Below are positions 1-10,253 of a stretch of DNA of 64,000 nt, piece by piece; position 1 is the stretch's first letter; the number at the start of each line of letters is the position of its first letter. This DNA comes from Moraxella haemolytica (GTDB lineage Bacteria > Pseudomonadota > Gammaproteobacteria > Pseudomonadales > Moraxellaceae): positions 1,364,001-1,428,000 of the forward strand of contig NZ_CP089974.1 of NCBI RefSeq assembly GCF_030177935.1, written 5' to 3'. The notes beneath the pieces were generated by a model. The model made no database searches. It was not told the DNA's origin and saw only the letters and a list, made by a program, of their open reading frames with translations. Position numbers and translations under genes: made by a program.

Positions 1-1465
1 AAGTACTACCAATACTCGTTGGCAGAACATTTGCCAAAGGTGGATGAATCAACGCCCCAAGCCCTGTAGATAGTATCATGAGTACCACCAAAGGCAAGGC
101 ATAGCTTATGCCAGAAATTTTGTGAGCATGGGTTTTTTCTTCACCAAAGAACACTAGATAAATCAAACGGAAGGTATAAATAGCAGTTAAAAATGCACCA
201 AATACACCCGCCCAAAACAGACCCATATGCCCTGTGGCATAAGCCTCCCACAAAATCGCTTCTTTTGAGTAAAAACCAACCGTCACAAATGGTAGAGCAA
301 CAAGTGCTCCACCGCCGATAACGAACGACCAAAATACCAAAGGAATGCGTTTACAAAGCCCCCCCATCTTAAAGATATTTTGTTCGTGATGTACCGAAAT
401 GATAACAGCACCAGATGCCAAAAATAACAATGCCTTAAAGAATGCATGGGTCATCAAATGGAACACCGCCACCTGCCATGCACCCACACCCAAAGCAATA
501 AACATATAGCCAAGCTGACTCATGGTTGAATAGGCAAGCACTCGCTTAATGTCGGTTTGTGCCAACGCACAAAAACCTGATACCAGCATGGATAACGCCC
601 CCACACCACCGACTACATACAACAGCACATCAGGCGTTAGTAAAAACACAGGGTGCATACGAGCAATTAAATATACCCCTGCTGTTACCATTGTGGCGGC
701 ATGAATCAGAGCCGATACAGGCGTAGGTCCCGCCATTGCATCAGCAAGCCAAGTATGTAGCGGAATCTGTGCCGACTTACCAAATGCACCAAAAGTTAGC
801 ATGAGTGCAGTCAAAATCATCTTAGGATTATTCACATCAAAGATTTTTGGTGCTTGATCAATGATGGCATGAATATCTAGCGTGCCAAATTGTTGGTACA
901 ACAAAAACAGTCCGATTGCCAAAAATACATCACCCACACGAGTTACAGTAAACGCCTTAATTGCTGCTCGTCCATTGGCACGATTAGAAAAATAATAACC
1001 AATCAACAAATAAGAACAAATACCCACGCCTTCCCAGCCTAAGTACATCAGCAATAAGTTGTCCGCCTGCACAAGCAGCAGCATACTAGCAACAAATAAA
1101 TTTAGATAGCTAAAAAATCTAACAAACCCAGTCTCGCCTTTCATATACCAACTGGCAAATAGATGAATTAAAAAACCTACGCCTGTAATGATAGCGGTCA
1201 TGGTCAGTGATAGACCATCTAAAACCAAACCAAAGTTTGGAGCAAAGCCATCTACCGACAGCCAAGTCCACAGCCTAACAAATAGCGTCTCATCACTACC
1301 GGCACTTAGATAATCCATACCCACCAAGACGGTGGTCAATGCGGATAACGCCATCATGCCCACACCAATGATGGTGGCTAGTTTTTCACAGATTCTATCT
1401 CGCCATATGGCAAGTACCAAAAAACCAATCAAGGGAAATATAAAGGTTAATGCTAACAAATTCAT
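1..1465 (-). CDS. nuoL: NADH-quinone oxidoreductase subunit L (partial, 3' end outside window)
   Basis: Membrane proton-pumping subunit of complex I, related to Mrp-type antiporters. The start codon is at 1465 and the frame stays open for 488 codons to the window edge, so about the first four fifths of the protein are visible. Recognisable NuoL segments include DNLLLMYLGWEGVGICSYLL, the conserved stretch GAFGKSAQIPLHTWLADAM with its pumping-channel lysine, and PTPVSALIHAATMVTAGVYL. Many transmembrane helices can be read. It follows nuoK after 8 bases and is the last nuo gene visible; nuoM and nuoN would be expected beyond position 1. Identification is firm. Confidence 0.97.
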   Translation of the reverse strand, partial: MNLLALTFIFPLIGFLVLAIWRDRICEKLATIIGVGMMALSALTTVLVGMDYLSAGSDETLFVRLWTWLSVDGFAPNFGLVLDGLSLTMTAIITGVGFLIHLFASWYMKGETGFVRFFSYLNLFVASMLLLVQADNLLLMYLGWEGVGICSYLLIGYYFSNRANGRAAIKAFTVTRVGDVFLAIGLFLLYQQFGTLDIHAIIDQAPKIFDVNNPKMILTALMLTFGAFGKSAQIPLHTWLADAMAGPTPVSALIHAATMVTAGVYLIARMHPVFLLTPDVLLYVVGGVGALSMLVSGFCALAQTDIKRVLAYSTMSQLGYMFIALGVGAWQVAVFHLMTHAFFKALLFLASGAVIISVHHEQNIFKMGGLCKRIPLVFWSFVIGGGALVALPFVTVGFYSKEAILWEAYATGHMGLFWAGVFGAFLTAIYTFRLIYLVFFGEEKTHAHKISGISYALPLVVLMILSTGLGALIHPPLANVLPTSIGST

Positions 1466-1473
1466 AACGCCCC

Positions 1474-1824
1474 CTACCCTTTTAGCTTACTGGCATGATT
1501 AACATCAAGGCTTTTAAAGCGATGATAAAATTGTAGCAAAATGGCAAGTCCAATCGCCGCTTCTGCTGCTGCTAGCGTCAAAATAAAGATGAACATAATC
1601 TGTCCATTAGGCGAACCCCACATATTGCCACCCACAACAAAAGCAAAAGCAGCTGCATTCATCATAATTTCAAGACTCATCAGCATAAACAATATATTAC
1701 GGCGTACCATTACGCCCACCAGCCCAACCACAAATAAAATCGCCGCTACAATGAGTGCATGATGAGCAGGCACGCCAAGACTATTCATTTGCACAGCTGC
1801 TGTGGTCGTTAAAACAACACTCAT
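1474..1824 (-). CDS. nuoK: NADH-quinone oxidoreductase subunit K
   Basis: Small three-helix membrane subunit of complex I that takes part in proton translocation. The 116-residue product contains the family core [20 protein letters not shown] and a second conserved patch [13 protein letters not shown], including the membrane glutamates. It is about 15 residues longer than E. coli NuoK. An internal Met13 would give the usual length, but the start at 1824 has an AGGAG seven bases upstream and overlaps the nuoJ stop as ATGA, so the longer start is preferred. Confidence 0.96.
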   Translation of the reverse strand: MSVVLTTTAAVQMNSLGVPAHHALIVAAILFVVGLVGVMVRRNILFMLMSLEIMMNAAAFAFVVGGNMWGSPNGQIMFIFILTLAAAEAAIGLAILLQFYHRFKSLDVNHASKLKG

Positions 1825-2408
1825 GAGTCTGCTCCTGTATTTGTTTGCTCGGCTTGCTCTTGGGTGTGGCTGATATTCTCATCATCTAGGGCTTTTTTGC
1901 CAAGATGATATGCCGCCACCAGTGCCCCAAGCAATAAAAACGCCGCCACTTCCACCAATAACACATATTGGGTAAATAGGCTAATGCCCACATCTTTGAT
2001 GCTAATACTGGCATCTTGGAGCATGATGTCCTTACCACTAACGATAAAACTTATCAGTACGCCAGCAATAATCACAGTTAGTAGTAACGGTGTCGCCCAC
2101 GCATTGGCAGTTAGCCATGATTTTTCTTCCGTATTGTCCGTGCCAAGATTAAGCATCATAATCACAAATACAAACAAAACCAAAATCGCCCCTGCATAGA
2201 CAATCATCTCAAGCACGCCTGCAAACGCAGCACCGATGATAAAGAAAATTCCTGCCACTGCAAGCAAGCTGACAATCATTGATAAAATGGCGTGCACAGG
2301 ATTGACCTGCGTTACCACTCTTAGACTTGCCCAAAACGCCACAAGAGATAAGGCATAAAAGCCCACCATGTCGCCATTTGCCAAAAAACTTTGTAATGTT
2401 TGCATCAT
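1821..2408 (-). CDS. nuoJ: NADH-quinone oxidoreductase subunit J
   Basis: Five-helix membrane subunit of complex I. The 195-residue protein shows the typical NuoJ run [20 protein letters not shown] followed by a helix with [20 protein letters not shown], the segment known for a pi-bulge at the quinone-module junction. The C-terminal tail after the last helix is polar and rich in Asp, Glu and Gln. It overlaps nuoI upstream and nuoK downstream by four bases each (ATGA), so the three genes are probably translationally coupled. Confidence 0.96.
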   Translation of the reverse strand: MMQTLQSFLANGDMVGFYALSLVAFWASLRVVTQVNPVHAILSMIVSLLAVAGIFFIIGAAFAGVLEMIVYAGAILVLFVFVIMMLNLGTDNTEEKSWLTANAWATPLLLTVIIAGVLISFIVSGKDIMLQDASISIKDVGISLFTQYVLLVEVAAFLLLGALVAAYHLGKKALDDENISHTQEQAEQTNTGADS

Positions 2409-2953
2409 GGCAATAGACTCCGCACATCAATCGGCTGGCTTTCACGCTCGTGCGACCCTTTGGGTTTGCCGTCTGTTGCCATACCTGTTACTCTATAATA
2501 GTTATAATCCGGATATTTGCCTGTACCGGCAATCAGCAAATGCTCTTTTTCATAGACCAAATTTTGACGGTTGTACTCCCCAAGCTCAAAATCAGGTGTC
2601 AGTTGAATGGCGGTGGTTGGGCAGGCTTCTTCGCACATACCACAGAACACACAACGACTAAAATTGATGCGGAAAAATTCAGGATACCAGCGACCATCTT
2701 CTCTCTCCGCCTTTTGCAAGCTGATACAGCCCACAGGGCAGGCGACCGCACACAGGTTACATGCCACACAGCGTTCATCGCCATCTGGGTCTCGAGTTAG
2801 GACAATGCGTCCACGAAATCTAGGTGGAACTGGCACAGGCTGCTCTGGATATAAAATGGTATCTCTCTTACGAGTGGCGTGCGAATTTACCATCCACATT
2901 GAACGCACTATGGTGAAAATCCCCACCACCGCATTTTTTAAAGTTGTAAACAT
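2405..2953 (-). CDS. nuoI: NADH-quinone oxidoreductase subunit I (2x[4Fe-4S])
   Basis: Peripheral-arm iron-sulfur subunit that carries clusters N6a and N6b and passes electrons toward NuoB. Two ferredoxin motifs are visible: [15 protein letters not shown] (about residues 61-75) and [12 protein letters not shown] (about 100-111). The 182-residue length fits the family. An N-terminal amphipathic region anchors it to the membrane domain. It overlaps nuoJ by four bases and starts one base after the nuoH stop, in a tight operon. Confidence 0.97.
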   Translation of the reverse strand: MFTTLKNAVVGIFTIVRSMWMVNSHATRKRDTILYPEQPVPVPPRFRGRIVLTRDPDGDERCVACNLCAVACPVGCISLQKAEREDGRWYPEFFRINFSRCVFCGMCEEACPTTAIQLTPDFELGEYNRQNLVYEKEHLLIAGTGKYPDYNYYRVTGMATDGKPKGSHERESQPIDVRSLLP

Positions 2954-3982
2954 TTAATTCACCATCAAAATCACAAATGCTGTTGCCAATAGATTTACCA
3001 GTGTTACAGGCAAACACACCTTCCAACCAAAATTCATCACTTGGTCGTAGCGAGGACGCATGAGCGAACCACGAGCCAAAACGAACAAGGTCATAAAAAA
3101 CAAAGTCTTAATCGCAAACCAAAAAAATGGCGGAATAAATGGAATGTTCAGGTTAAATGGTGCCAACCAACCACCAAAGAACAAGGTTGTCATCAAAGCG
3201 GAAATTACCACCACATTGACATACTCGCCAACAAAGAACATACCAAATTTCATGCCTGAATACTCAACATGATAACCTTCTGCAAGCTCCTGTTCAGCTT
3301 CTGGTTGGTCAAATGGATGGCGATGCGTTACCGCCACACCTGCCACCACAAAGCATAAAAAGCCAAAAAACTGCGGTATGACATTCCAAACAGTTGTTTG
3401 AGCTTCCACAATATCTCTTAGGTTAAATGACCCTGCCATTGAGACCACGCCCATCAAGGATAAGCCCAAAAAGACTTCATAACTGATGGTTTGGGCTGCA
3501 CTTCGTAGCCCACCAAGTAGCGAAAATTTGTTGGCAGATGCCCAGCCACCAAACATAACCGCATATACCGCAAGACCTGCCATCGCAAAGAAAAATAACA
3601 ACCCAATATCCCAATTAGCCGCCCCAAGTGTCGGTGATAGCGGAATGATGGCAAAACTTGCCAAAGCAGTAAACATGGCAATAGCTGGTGCTAGGGTAAA
3701 TAGTCGTTTATCAGCAAAGGCAGGCATCCAATCTTCTTTAAAAAAGATTTTCAACATATCCGCCACAAGTTGTAGCGATCCTTGCCAGCCCACTCTATTT
3801 GGACCATGTCGGTCTTGCCATAAAGCAAGCATTCGGCGTTCATAGACAATCATCAAAGCAGCAACCATCACCAACCCCAAAAAAATCGCCAAGGTCTGTG
3901 CGGTCAGATAAATGAACGACCATAATTCAAAAGACATACCACTTAGAAATGACGGCACATCAGCAATTACTTGGATACTCAT
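2954..3982 (-). CDS. nuoH: NADH-quinone oxidoreductase subunit H
   Basis: Membrane subunit that forms much of the ubiquinone pocket where the peripheral and membrane arms meet. The 342-residue protein has about eight helices and the conserved loops [19 protein letters not shown] (near residue 50) and [19 protein letters not shown] (near 220), which carry the charged residues of the quinone channel. It begins directly after the nuoG stop codon with no gap and is followed immediately by nuoI. Confidence 0.97.
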   Translation of the reverse strand: MSIQVIADVPSFLSGMSFELWSFIYLTAQTLAIFLGLVMVAALMIVYERRMLALWQDRHGPNRVGWQGSLQLVADMLKIFFKEDWMPAFADKRLFTLAPAIAMFTALASFAIIPLSPTLGAANWDIGLLFFFAMAGLAVYAVMFGGWASANKFSLLGGLRSAAQTISYEVFLGLSLMGVVSMAGSFNLRDIVEAQTTVWNVIPQFFGFLCFVVAGVAVTHRHPFDQPEAEQELAEGYHVEYSGMKFGMFFVGEYVNVVVISALMTTLFFGGWLAPFNLNIPFIPPFFWFAIKTLFFMTLFVLARGSLMRPRYDQVMNFGWKVCLPVTLVNLLATAFVILMVN

Positions 3983-6900
3983 TTATACCCCCATCTCTTG
4001 AGTTGTTGTGCAAGTATCAGCAAATGGCGTGTTATTAAAACCTGCTTTTGGTGCAAAAATTGTATTCGCCTTAGTAGCATTCGCCAAGCGTCTCATACTC
4101 AACTGATATCGTGGCACATAGACAGGTGTGTCCTTATCGGTCTTTTTAACACCGGTTGGTAAGCCTACCATAAATGGCACAATCCCCTCAAGATAACCAA
4201 TACACCCTTCTGCCAGATAATCCACCACCGATACAGGCAGGGTAATCGCCACTCCCTGCTGAGTTAAGGTTAATTTATCACCCGCCTTAACAATCCATCT
4301 GGCAGCATCTTCACGGCTAATAAACCAAGTAGCAGGCTTGATTTGACTTGCGACCACAGGACTGCGACTAACCAGTGGCGATACAGTAAATAGATTGGCT
4401 ACAGGCACAACCACCGCACGCCCATCAAAGACGCTACTTGACACATTATCAGCAACCATCACTTTTTCAAAAACTATCTGCATCTTAGGCAATTCATCAA
4501 ACAGACGAATACCGATGTCGCCACCTTTTAATCGCCCACCAACTTTATCTTGTAGCTTATTCCATGCCTGTGGCGAATTCCAACCAGCCGACCACGCAAA
4601 AGGCGTTACCGAACTTGGTATTCTATCGCCCACATAACCTTCCATTGAGAAAGTTAAAGCACTGTCTTTATCCTTAGGCTGCATTGGTTCATGAATAGAA
4701 ATCGGTGCACGCATGGCTGTACGGCCTGAGTAACGGCGTGGTTCACGAGCAATTTTTAACCCTGTAATGCGATAGGCAGACTCTGGTGCAGCTTGCTTAA
4801 TTTGGGCAAGCTGTGGATAATCCGCCACCAGCTCATCAATCACATCATCTAGATGATACCAATTAGGTTCACCCTGCTTGGCATGCAACATATTATCCAA
4901 AGCATGTAGCCAACGCCAGCTGTCTTTAATCTCACTAGCTGGGTCGTAATAGTGTTTATCGTAGACAGCAAAGAATCGTCCTGCTCGACCTTCTGCTGAG
5001 ATTAGCGTACCATCAGACTCGGCAAATGAACCACTTGACAGAATAAAGTCCGTCTCATCATGCCACTCATAACGCTGATGGTCTAAGGCAATCATTGTTT
5101 TTTGGGTTAATTTATCAAGCTGACTTGGGGTCAAATTCGCCAAATCATGCTCAAGTACAATCACCGCATCAAAATCGCCTGCCAGTATCTCTTCTACCGA
5201 CTGACCACCCAGTAGATTTAGACCCACGCTATTTGCCTCTGGCATAGTCAAATAGACACCTGTTTTATCAGTATAGGAAGTATTGACTTTTAGTAGGCGA
5301 GATTGTAGCGTCTTTTCAAACTCATTTGGGTCTCGTTCAGTCGTATGCACGCCATCAGTTTTGGCGGATTTTTCTTGATCAACAAACTGTCGCTCTACCT
5401 CATCACGGATTTTAGCATTTTCCACCTCTACAAACTCACGCTCAACATGAGCAATTTTAGCTCGTTTGTCAGTTAAATTCTGAGCAATATAGCCAGTAGC
5501 TTGTAAAATCGCCTTAGAAGTAAGGCTAGTGCCTGAAATGATAAGGGGGCGATTTGCCATGATTAAATCATAAGCGATGTGATGAGCCAAAAACTCCATC
5601 GCCATGTTCTCATCAAGCACTAAATTTGGGTCTTGTTCTTTGGCAAAAATGGCATTTTCATGCTCGGTGATTTCCTCTAAGCGATCAGCAAACGCTTTAA
5701 TAACATCACCCACCATAAATCCTAGCTTAGCGATATCATTTGGCGTGGCAACAGTGGCAATCTTAGCAATGTCATCAAGTTTGGTCTCATTCACACTGGC
5801 AGTATAAATAGGACTAAAGGCTTCTTGACCAATGCGTTTGACAGGTTCTGCCAACCAATGCTCAGTACGAAGTGCCGTTGCCATCTGCTTGGCTTTATTT
5901 TTGGCAGCTTGACGCACGGATAATGCAACACGACTTGCTATCTGAGTGATATCCTCACCTAGAATAAATACACAATCTGCTGTTTCAATCTGAGCAAGTG
6001 ATACCTGATGGATATTTTCTTGGCGTAAAATCTGCACACCTAAGTTTACCACCTCTTTGACCGCCGCACGCTCACCTGTGCTATAGTTGTCCGCTCCGAC
6101 CAATTTTTTTAGAGCAAAATTACTCTCAAGGCTTGCTCTAGCCGAGCCGATACCAATGACATTTTTGTCTTTTAATAAATTTGCCACACCATCAACAGCA
6201 AGATTTGCACTGGTCTTGACAAATTTTGTATCTACCTTTTTAAGGGGGTGCATCGGACGATCGGCACGATTGATATAGCCATAACCAAACCGACCTTTGT
6301 CGCACAAAAAGTAACCATTAACATCGGGATTATAGCGGTTTTCAATGCGTCTTAGCTCGCCATAGCGTTCACCTGCCGAAATAGAACAGCCTGTAGAACA
6401 GCCTTGACAAATGCTAGGGGCGTATTGCATGTCCCATTTGCGATTATATCTGTCAGAGTGTGTTTTATCAGTAAACACCCCTGTTGGGCAAACTTCGGTA
6501 AGATTACCGCTAAACTCACTTTCAAACTGCCCGTCCACCTCACGCCCAAAATAAACACGGTTGTTGGACGCATAGACACCAAAATCTGTACCGCCTGCAT
6601 AATCCTTATAAAAACGCACACAGCGATAACAGGCAATACAACGGTTCATCTCATGATTAATAAACGCCCCCAAATCTTGATTGTGGTGTACTCGCTTGGT
6701 GAAGCGATAGCGTCTTTGGCGATGCCCTGACATATAAGTCATGTCTTGTAAATGACAATGACCACCTTCTTCACAGGTTGGGCAATCATGGGGATGGTTA
6801 GTCATTAAATATTCAACAATGCGTTTGCGAAAGTCTTTAGATTCAGAGTCATCGACCGAAATGTACATATCATTTGTCGGTGCAACCATACAACTCATAA

Positions 6901-7099
6901 CAAGTCGTCCACGCCCTGCCTTGTAATCTTCTTCATTGTTGTACTGCTTGACTGCACATTGGCGACACGAACCCACCGAACCAAGTGCAGGGTGATAACA
7001 AAAATATGGCAAATCAATACCAAGCGACAAACAAGCAGAAAGCAGGTTGTCAGCACCATCTACTTCATAGCTTTTGCCGTCTATATGAATAACCGCCAT
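3983..7099 (-). CDS. nuoG: NADH-quinone oxidoreductase subunit G, long form
   Basis: Largest peripheral subunit of complex I, which relays electrons through several Fe-S clusters. The N-terminus has a 2Fe-2S ferredoxin domain (CYHPALGSVGSCRQC), then an HxxxCxxC-type site (HDCPTCEEGGHC), two CxxCxxC ferredoxin sites (CIACYRC and CQGCSTGC), and a degenerate molybdopterin-oxidoreductase domain. CQGCSTGC plus a later Cys would hold the extra N7 cluster known from E. coli. The ATG at 7099 is chosen because GGGAG lies six bases upstream and the start overlaps the nuoF stop (TGATG); a GTG one codon earlier is too close to that site. At 1038 residues it is over 100 longer than E. coli NuoG; the extra length appears to be charged linker sequence around residues 560-620. 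Confidence 0.96.
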   Translation of the reverse strand: MAVIHIDGKSYEVDGADNLLSACLSLGIDLPYFCYHPALGSVGSCRQCAVKQYNNEEDYKAGRGRLVMSCMVAPTNDMYISVDDSESKDFRKRIVEYLMTNHPHDCPTCEEGGHCHLQDMTYMSGHRQRRYRFTKRVHHNQDLGAFINHEMNRCIACYRCVRFYKDYAGGTDFGVYASNNRVYFGREVDGQFESEFSGNLTEVCPTGVFTDKTHSDRYNRKWDMQYAPSICQGCSTGCSISAGERYGELRRIENRYNPDVNGYFLCDKGRFGYGYINRADRPMHPLKKVDTKFVKTSANLAVDGVANLLKDKNVIGIGSARASLESNFALKKLVGADNYSTGERAAVKEVVNLGVQILRQENIHQVSLAQIETADCVFILGEDITQIASRVALSVRQAAKNKAKQMATALRTEHWLAEPVKRIGQEAFSPIYTASVNETKLDDIAKIATVATPNDIAKLGFMVGDVIKAFADRLEEITEHENAIFAKEQDPNLVLDENMAMEFLAHHIAYDLIMANRPLIISGTSLTSKAILQATGYIAQNLTDKRAKIAHVEREFVEVENAKIRDEVERQFVDQEKSAKTDGVHTTERDPNEFEKTLQSRLLKVNTSYTDKTGVYLTMPEANSVGLNLLGGQSVEEILAGDFDAVIVLEHDLANLTPSQLDKLTQKTMIALDHQRYEWHDETDFILSSGSFAESDGTLISAEGRAGRFFAVYDKHYYDPASEIKDSWRWLHALDNMLHAKQGEPNWYHLDDVIDELVADYPQLAQIKQAAPESAYRITGLKIAREPRRYSGRTAMRAPISIHEPMQPKDKDSALTFSMEGYVGDRIPSSVTPFAWSAGWNSPQAWNKLQDKVGGRLKGGDIGIRLFDELPKMQIVFEKVMVADNVSSSVFDGRAVVVPVANLFTVSPLVSRSPVVASQIKPATWFISREDAARWIVKAGDKLTLTQQGVAITLPVSVVDYLAEGCIGYLEGIVPFMVGLPTGVKKTDKDTPVYVPRYQLSMRRLANATKANTIFAPKAGFNNTPFADTCTTTQEMGV

Positions 7100-8547
7100 C
7101 ACACGCTCCCTTGCTGATTGTCTGATTCGCTGACCAGATGCACTTGTTCAATTTTTTGTTCAAATTCACAGCGAAAATATTTTAAGGCACTCATTAAAGG
7201 CTCCATCGCTCCTGGTGCGTGTGCACAAAAGGTTTTGCCAAGCCACAAATCACGGGTCAACTCGGTTAATTTTTCAATATCGCCATCTTGCCCTTGACCT
7301 TTATCCATGTCATCAAGAATTTTAACACCCCAAGGCAAGCCATCACGACAAGGCGTACACCAACCACAAGATTCTCGTTGGAAAAATTTTTGTAAGTTTT
7401 TGGATAAACTCACCATATCTTGGGTTTCGTCCACCACCATCATCAGACAAGTTCCCAAGCGACTGCCAGCTTTCATAATGGGGTCAAAATCCATCACAAG
7501 ATCAAGATGTTCATCACTTGCGGTCAAAAAATCGGTACTTGCTCCACCCGGTAGCCACGCCTTTAATCTAAGCCCCTCTTGCATACCACCAGCCAATTCA
7601 ATCAGCTCTCGTGCGGTATAACCAAAAGGCAACTCCCAAAGCCCTGCATCTTTTACACGCCCAGACACGCCCATAATCTTAGTGCCAGGAGTATCTGATC
7701 TTCCTTTGGCTTTGGGTAAATTAAGATACCAATCCACCCCATTTAACATAATGGCAGACATATTGTTTAATGTTTCTACATTATTAACCACTGTAGGACG
7801 ACCCCACGCTCCAGATACTTGCGGAAACGGAGGTTTGGTGCGTGGATTGGCACGACGACCTTCCAAGCAGTTAATCAGTGCCGTCTCCTCCCCACAGATA
7901 TACCGCCCCGCTCCTGTATGAATGTGCAAATCAAACTTAAATGCCGTACCAAGAATGCCATCGCCAAGTAACGCATTAGCAATACATTCATCAATTGCTT
8001 GTTGTAGTCGCTCAGCAGCGATTAAATATTCACCACGAATAAAAATATAGCCTACGCTCGCTCCGATGGCATAGGCAGTAATCAACATCCCTTCAATCAA
8101 TTGAAAAGGCAAGCGTTCCATCAACAAGCGGTCTTTAAAAGTGCCAGGTTCCATCTCATCAGCATTACAAATAAGATATCGCACACCACCATCAGGAGGT
8201 GTCATGAAAGTCCATTTCAGTCCTGCATTAAAACCCGCTCCACCACGACCACGCACATTGGCGTTTTTTATCATCTCACCCACTTCTTGTGGGGTTTTTG
8301 ATAAAGCAATTTTTAAGCCATCAAAGCCTTTTAGTGATAGATAATCTGCCAGTTTTAGTACCGCATCATGATGATACAGTCGCCATGTCAAAGGGTGCGT
8401 CTTGCAAGTCGGTGCTTGACCATCTGCCAACCCTACCCCCCAAATAGGAATCTTTTGGCGGTTTAATTGACTAGGAGCAAGTCCATTTTGGCGAGCAGTA
8501 ATCTGACTTTGCAAGTCGGCTTTGTTATTGATATTATTGTAGTTCAT
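7099..8547 (-). CDS. nuoF: NADH-quinone oxidoreductase subunit F (NADH- and FMN-binding)
   Basis: Entry point of complex I: binds NADH and FMN and holds the 4Fe-4S cluster N3. The 482-residue sequence has the glycine-rich NADH/FMN motif GRGGAGFNAGLKW (near residue 98), the second nucleotide motif GAGRYICGEETALI, and the cluster motif ESCGWCTPCRDG with a downstream Cys in GKTFCAHAPGA. The N-terminal 50 residues before LTWRLY are longer than in E. coli. It overlaps nuoE by four bases (ATGA) and nuoG by one. Confidence 0.97.
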   Translation of the reverse strand: MNYNNINNKADLQSQITARQNGLAPSQLNRQKIPIWGVGLADGQAPTCKTHPLTWRLYHHDAVLKLADYLSLKGFDGLKIALSKTPQEVGEMIKNANVRGRGGAGFNAGLKWTFMTPPDGGVRYLICNADEMEPGTFKDRLLMERLPFQLIEGMLITAYAIGASVGYIFIRGEYLIAAERLQQAIDECIANALLGDGILGTAFKFDLHIHTGAGRYICGEETALINCLEGRRANPRTKPPFPQVSGAWGRPTVVNNVETLNNMSAIMLNGVDWYLNLPKAKGRSDTPGTKIMGVSGRVKDAGLWELPFGYTARELIELAGGMQEGLRLKAWLPGGASTDFLTASDEHLDLVMDFDPIMKAGSRLGTCLMMVVDETQDMVSLSKNLQKFFQRESCGWCTPCRDGLPWGVKILDDMDKGQGQDGDIEKLTELTRDLWLGKTFCAHAPGAMEPLMSALKYFRCEFEQKIEQVHLVSESDNQQGSV

Positions 8548-9053
8548 TGATATTGCTCCAATAACTCAGCAACTTCGTGTGCTTGAATAGGGCCGTAAGT
8601 GTCTTCATCAATCAAAACCGCAGGGGATTTATCACAATTACCCAAACAACAAATAGGCAGTAAAGTAAAGCGTCCGTCAGGCGTGGTCTGTCCATAGTCA
8701 ATACCAAGCTGTCTTTTAAGCTCAGCTTCTACGCTTTCAAAACCGTTTAGATAACAAGCGATGCTATCGCACAGTAGAATGACATGGCGACCAACAGGTT
8801 GGCGATAGATGCGGTTAAAAAAAGTTGCCACACCCTCGACATCGCTCACGGCAATATCTAGCATGTTGGCAATGGCGGTAACTTGTGCATCATCGACCCA
8901 GCCGTTGCGTTTTTGCACCAATTTTAAGGCATCAAGCACTGCAGCTCTCGGTTGGGGGTAGTGATGAATATGATGATGAATGCCGTCAATCTCTGCTGGC
9001 GTTAAAATCGTCTCAATGGCGACTTTGGGGGTTTTATCGGTTACTATTTTCAT
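8544..9053 (-). CDS. nuoE: NADH-quinone oxidoreductase subunit E (2Fe-2S, N1a)
   Basis: Thioredoxin-like 2Fe-2S subunit that pairs with NuoF in the NADH-dehydrogenase module. Cluster ligands are visible as CDSIACYLNG and, about 40 residues on, CCLGNCDKSP. The 169-residue length is normal. Here nuoE is the first gene of the nuoEFGHIJKL block. Its natural upstream partner nuoCD lies 3.5 kb away beyond unrelated genes, so it probably needs its own promoter; a candidate is at 9181-9186. Confidence 0.96.
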   Translation of the reverse strand: MKIVTDKTPKVAIETILTPAEIDGIHHHIHHYPQPRAAVLDALKLVQKRNGWVDDAQVTAIANMLDIAVSDVEGVATFFNRIYRQPVGRHVILLCDSIACYLNGFESVEAELKRQLGIDYGQTTPDGRFTLLPICCLGNCDKSPAVLIDEDTYGPIQAHEVAELLEQYQ

Positions 9054-9118
9054 AAAGTTACCTTAATTTGCTTGCTGTTTTGACGGCTCGCTAAGTTTGT
9101 TTTTTAATTAACCAACTC

Positions 9119-9169
9119 AATTTATTAACCAAAAACCACATTGGTAAGATGTATTTGGGTTAATAAATT
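9119..9169. repeat. 12-bp perfect inverted repeat in the nuoE leader
   Basis: AATTTATTAACC at 9119-9130 is repeated inverted as GGTTAATAAATT at 9158-9169, with 27 bases between. It lies between the candidate nuoE promoter and the nuoE start, so the transcript could fold here or a dimeric regulator could bind. The arms are very AT-rich, so the RNA stem would be weak; a protein-binding site is at least as likely. Confidence 0.5.
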
Positions 9170-9180
9170 TTGCGGTGCAT

Positions 9181-9186
9181 ATTATA
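9181..9186 (-). promoter_or_regulatory. Candidate nuoE -10 element
   Basis: On the minus strand a perfect TATAAT, preceded by GTG, lies about 130 bases upstream of the nuoE start. No good -35 box stands at 16-18 bases (the sequence there is AAGAGA-like), so the call rests on the -10 and on the need for a promoter at the head of this nuo block. Confidence 0.45.
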
Positions 9187-10253
9187 CACGATTTTTTAGG
9201 GAATCTCTTAGGGATTTATAAACTTAGTCGTTCATCATCATCCAATCATAGCCAATCCCTGCATTTTCAAAAACATAAATAGTATTAGCCAATATTTGGC
9301 TCTTTTTTAAAGCCTAGTTATGGTCTCATCATGAAATCTTTTTGGTTTTTTAGATGGTTGGAGCAACTTTATAAAATAACTTTGGCAATCCATCGTCCAT
9401 TCACCTAGCTTATTTTTGCTTGTCAAATTAATTTGAATAACAGATTATCTTAAAGCTCCCAAAGCCAAAATTAGCAATTCCTTCTTTTTATCATACAATC
9501 TTAACGCAACAAATCACACCTCATCTGGGCATTTCCTTGATATTTCTTAGTGTGCAAAGCGTTGGGAGATAATCACGCACTCATTGTTTTGCAAAGTCCA
9601 TCATGCCTAACTTGTTACACTTGGCAACAAATTTTCCAAAAAATATTTCAAATCGTCTTTTTTATAGACTCATCTTCCATAACTTAGGTTGAATATCCTA
9701 TATAATGGTTTTAAATTCGTTTGGTATCCTTGATAGGTTTGATATGGCGATTAAAAGCGATCAAAAACTTCAACACACCAAACAGCATTCAAAAATATCA
9801 CGCACAGTCATGACATTCACCAGACAAAACCATTAAGTACACAACTTTCATTTAGTTATTAAACAACTGATTATTATATAGCAAAAAAGTCATTTATAGC
9901 AAAAAAACTGTTTGCCTTTATTACCGACACAAAAAACAAAATTTTAAAACTTAAGAACCAAACATCTTTTGTGTATCATGCACTGCCAGATTTATTGTTG
10001 GCATGAGTAATGCATTGTACATGACAGATTGGTTCAAGTACAACATAGCCCATCGTATTCAAGGCAAGTTTTTGTTAATTCGATGTTTTAAAATGAGCAA
10101 ATAAGGAATTTATGTATAAACCTTAAATAAAAAAGCACGATCATAAACAAAAAAATAATAGCTGACTATTATTTTTATTTTGGTTAATTTTCGTGAAAGT
10201 TTTTACTGACAAATAATTACAGAAAAGATAAATTAATACAAAAGGACTTTTTT
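9187..10253. other. Gene-free stretch between nuoE promoter and broken OMP gene
   Basis: About 1.07 kb without a convincing gene on either strand. The longest ATG-initiated frame noticed is 30 codons at 9744-9836 and resembles nothing. The sequence is very AT-rich. It may be the remains of decayed genes, since it adjoins a pseudogene. Confidence 0.6.
10151..10176. repeat. AT-only stem-loop upstream of the broken OMP gene
   Basis: A perfect 11-bp inverted repeat (AAAAATAATAG and CTATTATTTTT) with a 4-base loop lies 78 bases before the pseudogene start. With a single G-C pair it is a poor terminator; it may be an operator or a chance structure in AT-rich DNA. Confidence 0.35.

Noticed and set aside
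141-332. 63-codon minus-strand frame near the window start
   Set aside because: It is in a different frame from nuoL, which is open across the whole region.
9744-9836. 30-codon plus-strand frame in the gene-free region
   Set aside because: No ribosome site, family or conservation evidence; too short to support.
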